A DNA stretch of 64,000 nucleotides from Flavobacteriaceae bacterium (lineage in GTDB: Bacteria; Bacteroidota; Bacteroidia; Flavobacteriales; Flavobacteriaceae), in the NCBI GenBank assembly GCA_021739635.1, contig JAIPBH010000002.1, positions 62,001-126,000 of the forward strand, written 5' to 3'. The position numbers were made by a program, and so were the translations under genes. Shown here piece after piece: positions 36,039 to 45,007 of the stretch (positions are counted from its first letter, which is position 1; each line of letters starts with the position of its first letter). Below the pieces are notes generated by a model. The model searched no databases, was not told the DNA's origin, and saw only the letters and a program-made list of their open reading frames with translations.

Positions 36039-36452
36039 ATGAAGCAATTTTTCCATAAAATAATGTCTTTAGCAATGGCTTTTGTAGTGTTATTCTCTAC
36101 AATGTCATTTACTGTGAATATGCATTATTGCGGAGATACGTTAGTAGAAACTGCTATTTTTCATAAAGCCAAAGGGTGCGGAATGGAAATGGAAAAGCCT
36201 TCAACCGAAGGATGTTCTATTACCAAGAAAAATTGTTGTGATGATAAACAATTAGCAATTGAAGGTCAAGACGAATTACAATTGCAAGTTGACAAAATCA
36301 CATTTGAACAACAAGTATTTTTAGCGTCATTTGTTTACACTTACATTAACCTTTTTGAAGGTTTAGAAAATAACGTTTCTACTTACGAAGAATATAAACC
36401 GCCACTCGTCATAAGGCAACTCTACAAGATTGACGAAACATACTTAATTTGA
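36039..36452 (+). CDS. HYC_CC_PP family small secreted protein, metal cassette 2
   Basis: The 137-residue protein starts MKQFFHKIMSLAMAF. This ATG is preferred to 36006 because the -7 box lies between them. It has a signal segment (about 6-22) and the family hallmarks HYC (MHYCGDTLV), CC (KKNCCDD) and PP (EYKPPLV). Further cysteines are in GCGMEM and GCSITK. It precedes the CusA pump as the related protein at 26660 precedes the CzcA pump. Periplasmic metal binding is likely but unproven. Confidence 0.82.
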   Translation: MKQFFHKIMSLAMAFVVLFSTMSFTVNMHYCGDTLVETAIFHKAKGCGMEMEKPSTEGCSITKKNCCDDKQLAIEGQDELQLQVDKITFEQQVFLASFVYTYINLFEGLENNVSTYEEYKPPLVIRQLYKIDETYLI

Positions 36453-36472
36453 TTTTTAAACAATAGACTTTT

Positions 36473-36652
36473 TTATCCTATGACTGCAATGTCGTAAGGA
36501 TAATTCGCTGTATTCGGTGTTTTCTTAATACCGAATGAATTTTAAAATGATTGATAGTGAATTTGAATTATATTTTCTTTAGATGAAATAGAAAATATAA
36601 GCATAGCCAAAGTTACGGTTCTATTTTATATTGAAATATAAAGGAAATAGAA
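36473..36652 (+). promoter_or_regulatory. Structured leader with four hairpins before the CusA-type operon
   Basis: Stems seen in order: TTATCCT/AGGATAA (36473-36479, 36497-36503) with inner GAC/GTC; ATTCGGT/ACCGAAT (36512-36518, 36530-36536); a perfect 10-bp TATATTTTCT/AGAAAATATA (36569-36578, 36590-36599); and TTCTATTT...AAATAGAA (36619-36626, 36645-36652) with an inner TATATT/AATATA. No protein-like frame is present in this 272-bp gap. The layout parallels the leader of the CzcA operon. Confidence 0.5.
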
Positions 36653-36724
36653 ACTAATTCAATCGATTATTTTGAAGTTTATTAGGTATCAAACCAATGT
36701 CTAACTGTTTAATAATCAAAGCCA

Positions 36725-39700
36725 ATGCTCAATAAAAGCATCAAATTTTTAATAGAAAACAAACTCGTAGCAGTTCTGCTACTCGTCCTTTTTGTAGGAT
36801 GGGGAACGGTTAATGCACCTTTCAATAGGGATACTGGTTTCTTACCAAGTAATCCAGTTGCTGTAGATGCCATACCAGATATAGGCGAAAACCAACAAAT
36901 CGTTTTTACCAAATGGGATGGTCGCTCACCACAAGATATAGAAGACCAAATTACCTATCCATTAACCACATCATTATTGGGTATTCCTGGAGTAAAAACC
37001 ATTCGTAGTTCCTCTATGTTTGGCTTTTCAAGTATCTATATCATTTTTGAAGAGGATATAGAATTTTACTGGAGTAGAAGTCGTATTCTCGAAAAACTTA
37101 ATTCCTTACCAAGTGGTTTATTGCCCGAAGGTGTTAATCCTGCTTTGGGTCCAGATGCAACAGGATTAGGACAAATATTTTGGTACACTTTAGAAGGTCG
37201 TGACGAAAAAGGAAATGTAACTGGTGGTTGGGATTTACAGGAATTACGAAGTATTCAAGATTACTACGTAAAATATGCTCTGTCCTCTGCAAGTGGTGTT
37301 TCTGAAGTCGCCTCTATCGGTGGTTATGTTCAAGAGTATCAAGTGGATGTCAATCCAGAATTGATGCGACAATACAATATCGGTTTAAATCAAGTCGTAA
37401 AAGCGGTTAAGGAAAGTAACAGGGATATTGGAGCACAAACTCTTGAAATTAACCAAGCCGAATATTTAGTGCGTGGTTTGGGGTATGTTAAATCTGTTTC
37501 AGACATCGAAAATGCAGTAGTCACTTCAGAAGATTATACTTCAATTAGGATAAAGGATATTGGTAAAGTTTCATTAGGTCCTGCAACAAGACGTGGTTTA
37601 TTAGATAAAGAAGGTGCTGAAGTTGTTGGTGCGGTTGTGGTAGCTCGTTATGGCGCAAACCCAATGGAAGTTATCAATAATGTGAAAGAGAAGATTAATG
37701 AATTAAGTGCAGGCTTACCTTCAAAAGTATTAGCAGATGGAAGAACGTCCCAAATAACCATTGTGCCTTTTTATGACAGAACTGAACTCATACAGGAAAC
37801 CCTTGGAACACTTAATGAAGCACTGACTTTAGAAATACTGATTACCATTTTGGTCATCATTGTAATGGTTTTTAATCTGCGTGCATCTATACTTATTTCA
37901 GGATTATTACCAGTGGCAGTGTTGATGGTGTTTATAGCCATGAAGCTCTTTGGTGTTGATGCTAATATTGTTGCTTTATCTGGTATTGCAATTGCAATTG
38001 GTACTATGGTCGATGTCGGCGTGATACTTTCAGAAAACATTATAAGGCATCTGGATGAGGATGATAAAAAACTACCCATAAACACCGTTGTTTATAATGC
38101 TACAGCCGAAGTTTCAGGAGCTATTGTTACAGCAGTTGCGACAACAATCATCAGTTTTATCCCTGTATTTACCTTGATAGGAGCCGAAGGCAAATTGTTT
38201 AGACCATTGGCATTTACAAAAACCTTTGCTTTAGTTGCAGCACTTGTTATTGCACTCTTTTTAATTCCACCATTCGCTGCTTCTATATTTAAAAAGGTTA
38301 ACATCCGTAAAACAACGAATTACGCTTTAAACAGCTTGATGGTTGTTATTGGTCTTTTGATTATGATTTATGGCTATTGGATTGGAGGATTATTGATTGG
38401 TTTTGGCATTACTGCTGTTTGGTTTGCAGTGAAGCAACGAGAGGCATATAGTTTTTCGGTTGTGAATTTTAATTTTTTAATCACTAAAAATACCATCAAT
38501 ATTGTCTTATCAGCAGTAGCTATTGTTTTTCTATTAGCAGAATATTGGAGACCATTGGGCCTTGATAAAAGTATTTTTTTAAATCTGCTTTTTGTCAGTA
38601 TTGTTTGTTTTGGACTGCTTGGCATTTTTGTTTTGTTTCAGAATTATTACGGTAAAATCTTAAAATGGGCATTAGAAAATCGATTGCTGTTCTTGACGAT
38701 ACCGACAACCTTGTTGATTTTTGGTTTTGTCATTATGAAAAACACAGGCAAAGAGTTTATGCCATCCTTAAATGAAGGTTCTTTTCTCTTAATGCCAACC
38801 TCGATGCCACATTCAGGTGTTGAAGAAAATAAACGCGTTTTACAGCAACTGGATATGGCGGTCGCCAGTATTCCAGAAATTGAAACTGTAGTTGGTAAAG
38901 CAGGACGTACAGAATCCGCATTAGACCCAGCACCTTTATCAATGTATGAAAATGTGATTCAATATAAATCAGAATATATGCTGAATGAAAATGGTGAACG
39001 TCAACGCTATAAAGTAAATGATGATGGTGAATATATATTAAAAAACGGAATGTCATTGCGAGCGGAACAGCGTGAAGCGTGGCAATCTCTTAAAGCAAAA
39101 GAACAACTCATTCCAGACGATGATGGCGAGTTCTACCGTAATTGGCGACCAGAAATACAGTCACCGGACGATATTTGGAATGAAATTGTAAAAGTTACCA
39201 AATTGCCAGGCGTAACCTCTGCACCAAAGCTACAACCTATTGAAACCCGATTGGTAATGCTTCAAACAGGAATGAGAGCACCTATGGGAATTAAAGTAAA
39301 AGGTCAAGACTTAAAGCAGATTGAAGCGTTTGGTGTGCAATTAGAAAACATCATCAAGGAAGCTGAAGGTGTTAAAAAAGAAGCTGTTTTTGCAGACCGT
39401 ATTGTTGGTAAACCCTATTTGTTAATTGATATTGATAGAGAGAAAATTGCACGTTATGGCATTTCGATACAAGATGTTCAAGATGTATTAAAAGTAGCAG
39501 TTGGTGGTATGGTCTTAACCCAAACGGTAGAAGGTCGAGAGCGATATGGTGTACGAGTACGATACCCAAGAGAATTACGAGCAAACCCAACCGATTTAGA
39601 GCAAATATACGTGCCTGTTTCAAAAGGGAGTCCTGTGCCATTAAGTGAATTGGCAACTATTCGTTATGAACAAGGTCCACAGGTCATTAAAAGTGAAGAT

Positions 39701-40459
39701 ACCTTTTTAGTTGGCTATGTATTGTTCGATAAACTAGATGGTTTTGCCGAAGTCAATGTAGTTGAAAATGCACAAGCACTTATTCAACAAAAGATTGATT
39801 CAGGAGAACTCATAGTCCCAAAAGGCATCAGTTATAAATTCACTGGTACTTATGAAAATCAACTTCGTGCAGAAAAAACCTTGTCGGTTGTTGTGCCATT
39901 GGCATTACTCATAATTTTCTTGATTCTGTATTTCCAATTTCGTTCAGTTTCAACGTCATTAATGATTTTCACAGGAATTACTGTGGCGTTTGCTGGAGGT
40001 TTTATCATGATGTGGTTGTATGGTCAAGATTGGTTTTTGAATTTCAACTTCTTTGGAGAGAATTTAAGAGACTTGTTTAATATGAAAACCATCAATTTAA
40101 GTGTTGCCGTTTGGGTTGGATTTATTGCCTTGTTTGGTATCGCAACAGATGATGGAGTTGTTATGGCAACTTACTTAACACAAACTTTTGATAAAGAAAC
40201 GCCAACAGACAAGAAAGGCATTCGTTTAGCAACTTTAGAAGCATCAGGAAAGCGAATCCGACCATGTTTAATGACTACAGTGACAACCGTTTTAGCATTA
40301 CTTCCTGTATTAACATCAACAGGACGTGGTAGTGATATTATGATACCAATGGCAATCCCCATTTTTGGAGGTATGATTATCGATATCACATCTTATTTTA
40401 TAGTTCCTGTTCTGTTTAGCTGGAAAAAGGAATTTCAACTTAAAAAGATAACAAAATGA
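36725..40459 (+). CDS. CusA-type heavy-metal RND pump (copper/silver class)
   Basis: The 1244-residue inner-membrane proton antiporter has GIAIAIGTMVDVGVILSEN (from G420, with D430), the monovalent-cation (Cu/Ag) HME pattern, unlike the DFG type of the other pump. It is longer than typical CusA because of a membrane insert around 530-660 and a soluble insert near 735-800. The latter contains repeat copy D (residues about 776-790, MSLRAEQREAWQSL), read in frame. Its last codon overlaps the following TolC gene (ATGA). Confidence 0.92.
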   Translation: MLNKSIKFLIENKLVAVLLLVLFVGWGTVNAPFNRDTGFLPSNPVAVDAIPDIGENQQIVFTKWDGRSPQDIEDQITYPLTTSLLGIPGVKTIRSSSMFGFSSIYIIFEEDIEFYWSRSRILEKLNSLPSGLLPEGVNPALGPDATGLGQIFWYTLEGRDEKGNVTGGWDLQELRSIQDYYVKYALSSASGVSEVASIGGYVQEYQVDVNPELMRQYNIGLNQVVKAVKESNRDIGAQTLEINQAEYLVRGLGYVKSVSDIENAVVTSEDYTSIRIKDIGKVSLGPATRRGLLDKEGAEVVGAVVVARYGANPMEVINNVKEKINELSAGLPSKVLADGRTSQITIVPFYDRTELIQETLGTLNEALTLEILITILVIIVMVFNLRASILISGLLPVAVLMVFIAMKLFGVDANIVALSGIAIAIGTMVDVGVILSENIIRHLDEDDKKLPINTVVYNATAEVSGAIVTAVATTIISFIPVFTLIGAEGKLFRPLAFTKTFALVAALVIALFLIPPFAASIFKKVNIRKTTNYALNSLMVVIGLLIMIYGYWIGGLLIGFGITAVWFAVKQREAYSFSVVNFNFLITKNTINIVLSAVAIVFLLAEYWRPLGLDKSIFLNLLFVSIVCFGLLGIFVLFQNYYGKILKWALENRLLFLTIPTTLLIFGFVIMKNTGKEFMPSLNEGSFLLMPTSMPHSGVEENKRVLQQLDMAVASIPEIETVVGKAGRTESALDPAPLSMYENVIQYKSEYMLNENGERQRYKVNDDGEYILKNGMSLRAEQREAWQSLKAKEQLIPDDDGEFYRNWRPEIQSPDDIWNEIVKVTKLPGVTSAPKLQPIETRLVMLQTGMRAPMGIKVKGQDLKQIEAFGVQLENIIKEAEGVKKEAVFADRIVGKPYLLIDIDREKIARYGISIQDVQDVLKVAVGGMVLTQTVEGRERYGVRVRYPRELRANPTDLEQIYVPVSKGSPVPLSELATIRYEQGPQVIKSEDTFLVGYVLFDKLDGFAEVNVVENAQALIQQKIDSGELIVPKGISYKFTGTYENQLRAEKTLSVVVPLALLIIFLILYFQFRSVSTSLMIFTGITVAFAGGFIMMWLYGQDWFLNFNFFGENLRDLFNMKTINLSVAVWVGFIALFGIATDDGVVMATYLTQTFDKETPTDKKGIRLATLEASGKRIRPCLMTTVTTVLALLPVLTSTGRGSDIMIPMAIPIFGGMIIDITSYFIVPVLFSWKKEFQLKKITK
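39052..39092 (+). repeat. Palindromic repeat copy D, in frame inside the CusA-type gene
   Basis: TGTCATTGCGAG...GAAGCGTGGCAATCTCTT, with spacer CGGAACAGCGT. It is read TCA-TTG-CGA as in copies A and B and gives SLRAEQREAWQSL. It lies in the soluble insert just before KEQLIPDDDGEFYRNWRP, which resumes the RND sequence. Confidence 0.75.
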
Positions 40460-41691
40460 AACATAGAAGTATATATATAAAATTCGTTTTGGCTCTTGGT
40501 TCTTGTTTCTTGGGTTTATTTGCAAATGCACAGCAATTAGAAACATTAATCAACGAAGCTGTAGAGAACAATCCAGAGATTCAAAAGTTCGAGTTGCAAT
40601 ATAAGAGAGCTTCCGAAAAAGTAAATGAAGTCAATACCATTCCCAATACCGAGTTAGGTGTAGGTTACTTTGTAAGTGAACCAGAAACACGAACAGGAGC
40701 ACAACGTTTTAAAGTTTCGGCTAAACAAATGTTACCGTGGTTTGGGACTATTACTTCTAGAGAAAATTATGTGAGTTCATTAGCAGATGCTAAATACGAG
40801 GACATTGTTATTGCAAAACGAAAACTAATGGCTTCGGTATCACAATCCTATTATAATTTATACGCCAATAAAGCAAAGCAAGAGGTATTAACCGAAAACA
40901 TCAAACTACTTGAAACTTACGAAACATTGGCATTAACATCGGTTGAGGTTGGTAAAGCATCGGCTGTAGACGTATTGCGTTTACAAATGCGCCAAAATGA
41001 AATGCAACAACTAAAAGACGTATTACAACAACAATTTTTAGCAGAACAAACTAATTTTAATAACCTATTGAATAGGGGTAATGATATTGTGGTCAATATG
41101 GTAGATAGTTTAATGATACCTTCAGAAGACTTTGATATTATTACTGAAAATTTAGCATTACATCCCGAATTGCTGAAATATGATAAACTTTATCAATCAG
41201 TAGAACAATCTGAATTATTGAATCAAAAAGAAAGCAGTCCCATGATTGGTTTCGGGTTAGATTATATCAATGTTGCTGAAAGACCAAATATGGATTTTAG
41301 TGATAACGGAAAGGATATTGTAATGCCAATGGTTTCGGTGTCTATACCAATTTTCAATAATAAATATAAGTCCCAAACTAAACAGAATAAGTTGGAACAG
41401 CAAGAAATTACTGCTCAAAAACAAGAACGTTTAAATGCATTGGAAACGCTTTTAGACAAAGCGATTAACGAACGCATTTCTGCAAGAATAAGTTATGCAA
41501 CCCAAACGAAAAACTTAAAGCAAGCTAAAGATGCAGAAGACATTTTAATCAAAAACTATGAAACAGGAACGATTGATTTTAATGATGTTTTGGATATTCA
41601 AGAGTTGCAGCTAAAGTTTCAAATGAACCAAATAGAATCTGTGAAGACCTACTATGTGCAAAGTACAATCATTAATTATTTAATTCAGTAA
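40456..41691 (+). CDS. TolC-family outer-membrane channel (CusC-like)
   Basis: The 411-residue protein has a signal peptide (about 1-25, ending FANAQ) and two repeats of the outer-membrane efflux domain, with long helices such as VNEVNTIPNTELGVGYF and the second-half PMVSVSIPIFN typical of the strand-to-helix turn. It completes the Cu/Ag efflux system with the CusA-type pump, whose stop codon it overlaps, and the CusB-like adaptor encoded at 45008. Confidence 0.88.
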   Translation: MKHRSIYIKFVLALGSCFLGLFANAQQLETLINEAVENNPEIQKFELQYKRASEKVNEVNTIPNTELGVGYFVSEPETRTGAQRFKVSAKQMLPWFGTITSRENYVSSLADAKYEDIVIAKRKLMASVSQSYYNLYANKAKQEVLTENIKLLETYETLALTSVEVGKASAVDVLRLQMRQNEMQQLKDVLQQQFLAEQTNFNNLLNRGNDIVVNMVDSLMIPSEDFDIITENLALHPELLKYDKLYQSVEQSELLNQKESSPMIGFGLDYINVAERPNMDFSDNGKDIVMPMVSVSIPIFNNKYKSQTKQNKLEQQEITAQKQERLNALETLLDKAINERISARISYATQTKNLKQAKDAEDILIKNYETGTIDFNDVLDIQELQLKFQMNQIESVKTYYVQSTIINYLIQ

Positions 41692-41695
41692 AACA

Positions 41696-44200
41696 ATGAC
41701 ACACACATATCACATACACGGAATGACCTGTAACGGTTGTCGTAGTCACGTAGAAGAAGCACTCTCTAAAGTGAAAGGCGTTTCAAAAGCAACAGTCGAT
41801 TTAGATAAGGCAGAAGCTACAATCGAAATGGAATCACACATACCTATAGAAACATTTCAAGAAGCCTTAAAAAAAGATAGTGATAGATACACTATCCATA
41901 ATCAAGGTGAACATCATCATCATCATACCAAAGGTAAAAAGGAAAAGCAACAAAAAGGGAAAGGCACAGGCACATTTTATTGTCCTATGCATTGCGAAGG
42001 CGATAAAACTTATGATAAACCAGGCGATTGTCCTGTTTGCGGAATGGATTTGGTGGAAGAACAAAATCTATCAGCAACTTCAAAGGAACAATGGACGTGT
42101 CCGATGCATCCAGAAATTGTAAAAGAAGAAGCAGGTTCGTGTCCTATTTGTGGGATGGATTTAGTGCCAATGGAAGCAGATAGTTCAGCAGAAGAAAAAA
42201 CGTATAAAAAGCTATTAAAGAAATTTTGGATTGCCACAGCATTTACCTTGCCCATTTTCTTAATGGCTATGAGCGAAATGCTCAATAACAATCCGTTGTA
42301 CGATATAATGGAACAGAAATATTGGAACTGGATTCAGTTTGCATTATCAATTCCAGTAGTGTTTTATGCCACTTGGATGTTCTTTGAACGTGCCTATAAA
42401 AGCATTAAGACTTGGAATCTCAATATGTTTACACTTATTGGGATTGGTGCAGGTGTGGCGTGGTCGTTTAGTGTTTTTGGTATGTTCTTTCCAGACGTAT
42501 TTCCAAGTCAATTTAAAACAGAATCAGGTGCAGTTCACGTCTATTTTGAAGCAGCAACTGTGATTTTAACGTTAGTGCTTTTAGGTCAATTGTTAGAAGC
42601 TCGTGCACATAGTAAAACCAATTCGGCAGTAAAAGAACTGTTGAAATTAGCACCTAATAAAGCCATAAAAATAGTAGATGGTGAAGAAGTTGAAGTCAGT
42701 ATTGACGAGATAGAACTTAATGATATTCTAAAAGTGAAACCAGGAGATAAAATTCCTGTAGATGGTATGATAACCGAAGGTGAAACAACCATTGACGAAT
42801 CTATGATTACAGGTGAACCCATTCCTGTAAACAAATCTCAAGATGATAAAGTCAGTAGTGGAACAATTAATGGGAATCAAACCTTTTTAATGAAAGCCGA
42901 AAAGGTAGGAAGTGATACATTACTCTCGCAAATCATTCATATGGTTAATGATGCGAGTAGAAGTCGTGCACCTATTCAAAATTTAGCAGATAAAGTTTCA
43001 GGCTATTTTGTGCCAGTTGTAGTTCTTATTTCTATTATCACATTTATTGTATGGTCTATTTGGGGACCAGAACCAGTTTATGTGTATGCGTTTGTCAATG
43101 CAATTGCAGTACTAATCATTGCTTGTCCTTGTGCTTTAGGTTTAGCAACACCAATGTCTGTAATGGTTGGTGTGGGTAAAGGTGCTCAAAATGGTGTATT
43201 GATTAAAAATGCTGAAGCTCTTGAAAAAATGGATAAGGTAAATACGCTTATCGTTGACAAGACAGGAACAATTACCGAAGGAAAACCAACAGTTGAAACC
43301 GTTGGAGCTTTTAATGATGCTTTAAGCGAAAAAGAAGTGTTACAATACATCGTGTCATTAAATACAAATAGCGAACATCCTTTGGCAGAAGCGACAGTTA
43401 AATATGGCAAAGAACACAACGCAGAAATTTTAAAGTCCGAAGATTTTAGTGCTGTTACAGGAAAAGGTGTTGAAGCTAAAATTGATGGAAAAAATGTAGC
43501 ATTAGGTAATCCTAAAATGATGGAATATGCTAAAGCGGATATTACTTCTAAAATGAAAGACGAAGCTAAATCTTACCAAGAACAGGGTAAAACAGTTTCT
43601 TATTTGTCAATAGATGAAACCGTCGTTGGATATGTAGTTATAGGCGATAAGATAAAAGAAACAAGTGCTAAAGCCATTAAAGCACTTCAGGATAAAGGGA
43701 TTGATGTTATAATGCTTACAGGTGATAATCACGATACAGCACAAGCAGTAGCATCTGAATTAAATCTGGCAGATTTTAAAGCCAGTATGTTACCAGAGGA
43801 CAAACTTAAAGAAGTAGAAAAATTACAAGAAAACGGAAAAGTAGTTGCTATGGCAGGTGATGGTATTAACGATGCGCCAGCATTGGCTAAAAGTGATGTT
43901 GGTATTGCTATGGGAACAGGAACAGATGTAGCAATTGAAAGCGCAATGATAACGCTGGTAAAAGGTGATTTACACGGCATTGTAAAAGCAAAAAATTTAA
44001 GTAATGCTGTAATGAAGAACATTAAGCAAAACCTATTTTTTGCACTCATCTACAACACTTTAGGTGTACCTATTGCAGCAGGTGTTTTGTTTCCATTCTT
44101 CGGAATACTACTCTCGCCAATGATAGCAGCTTTAGCAATGAGTTTTAGCTCTGTTTCGGTAATAGGTAACGCACTACGATTAAGAGCAAAAAACATTTAA
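41696..44200 (+). CDS. copA: Cu+-exporting P1B-1-type ATPase CopA
   Basis: The 834-residue ATPase has an N-terminal HMA domain (GMTCNGC, C12 and C15), a His-rich linker, and two heavy-metal-binding CPMH...CPVCGMDL / CPMHPEI...CPICGMDL domains (about 93-165). The core has CPC (477-479), DKTGT with D521, SEHPLAEA and GDGINDAPALAKS. The last membrane segments show NLFFALIYNTLGVP (N-x6-YN-x4-P) and MSFSS (MxxSS), the full P1B-1 copper signature. It lies four bases after the TolC gene, and its export activity complements the periplasmic Cus system. Confidence 0.95.
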   Translation: MTHTYHIHGMTCNGCRSHVEEALSKVKGVSKATVDLDKAEATIEMESHIPIETFQEALKKDSDRYTIHNQGEHHHHHTKGKKEKQQKGKGTGTFYCPMHCEGDKTYDKPGDCPVCGMDLVEEQNLSATSKEQWTCPMHPEIVKEEAGSCPICGMDLVPMEADSSAEEKTYKKLLKKFWIATAFTLPIFLMAMSEMLNNNPLYDIMEQKYWNWIQFALSIPVVFYATWMFFERAYKSIKTWNLNMFTLIGIGAGVAWSFSVFGMFFPDVFPSQFKTESGAVHVYFEAATVILTLVLLGQLLEARAHSKTNSAVKELLKLAPNKAIKIVDGEEVEVSIDEIELNDILKVKPGDKIPVDGMITEGETTIDESMITGEPIPVNKSQDDKVSSGTINGNQTFLMKAEKVGSDTLLSQIIHMVNDASRSRAPIQNLADKVSGYFVPVVVLISIITFIVWSIWGPEPVYVYAFVNAIAVLIIACPCALGLATPMSVMVGVGKGAQNGVLIKNAEALEKMDKVNTLIVDKTGTITEGKPTVETVGAFNDALSEKEVLQYIVSLNTNSEHPLAEATVKYGKEHNAEILKSEDFSAVTGKGVEAKIDGKNVALGNPKMMEYAKADITSKMKDEAKSYQEQGKTVSYLSIDETVVGYVVIGDKIKETSAKAIKALQDKGIDVIMLTGDNHDTAQAVASELNLADFKASMLPEDKLKEVEKLQENGKVVAMAGDGINDAPALAKSDVGIAMGTGTDVAIESAMITLVKGDLHGIVKAKNLSNAVMKNIKQNLFFALIYNTLGVPIAAGVLFPFFGILLSPMIAALAMSFSSVSVIGNALRLRAKNI

Positions 44201-44204
44201 TTAT

Positions 44205-44996
44205 ATGCAGAAAACAGTTTTCAAAATATCAAAAATGGATTGTCCTTCTGAAGAAAATCTAATCAAGATGAAGCTATCTGATATAGATAGTATCAATCAA
44301 CTTGATTTTAATTTAGAAGAAAGAATCTTAACATTATATCATAATGCTGATGTGAATATAATCAGTAATTCTATAAAAGAATTAAAACTTAATGAAACAT
44401 TAATCAGTTCAGAAGAAACAGACACAATCATTACTGAATCTACGAGGAGTCAATCCAAACTGTTGTGGACAATTCTTATTATCAATTTTGCATTTTTTAT
44501 TATTGAAATGAGTACAGGTATCATCTCAAAATCAATGGGTTTGGTAGCTGATAGTTTAGATATGTTGGCAGATTCATTTGTTTATGGATTGAGTTTAATA
44601 GCGGTTGGTGGTACAGTTTTAAAAAAGAAACGTATTGCAAAATATGCAGGCTATTTTCAGATAGTACTTGCCACAATAGGTATTGTTGAGGTTATCCGAA
44701 GATTTTTAGGATTTGAGACATTACCTGTATTCTCAACAATGATTATCGTTTCAATATTTGCTTTAATAGCTAATGGTATCTGTCTTTATTTATTACAAAA
44801 ATCAAAAAGTAATGAAGCGCATATGCGTGCAAGTATGATTTTCACATCAAACGATATTATAATAAATCTCGGAGTAATTGTAGCAGGTGTTTTAGTTCAT
44901 TGGCTAAATACTGGATTACCAGATTTAATCATAGGAATAATAGTTTTTGGTTTAGTTATACAAGGAGCATTCAGAATATTAAAATTAAGTAAATAA
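44205..44996 (+). CDS. Cation transporter, CDF-like, with N-terminal HMA-like domain
   Basis: The 263-residue protein begins with an HMA-like fold in which the metal motif reads KMDCPSEE (a single Cys followed by acidic residues), then about five to six membrane segments. LVADSLDMLADSFVYGLSLIAVG carries the CDF-type D-x3-D site of helix II. It is shorter than full CDF exporters and lacks a clear C-terminal domain. Metal is unknown, with copper or zinc likely from context. It is encoded four bases after copA. Confidence 0.82.
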   Translation: MQKTVFKISKMDCPSEENLIKMKLSDIDSINQLDFNLEERILTLYHNADVNIISNSIKELKLNETLISSEETDTIITESTRSQSKLLWTILIINFAFFIIEMSTGIISKSMGLVADSLDMLADSFVYGLSLIAVGGTVLKKKRIAKYAGYFQIVLATIGIVEVIRRFLGFETLPVFSTMIIVSIFALIANGICLYLLQKSKSNEAHMRASMIFTSNDIIINLGVIVAGVLVHWLNTGLPDLIIGIIVFGLVIQGAFRILKLSK

Positions 44997-45007
44997 AAAA
45001 ATGTAAA

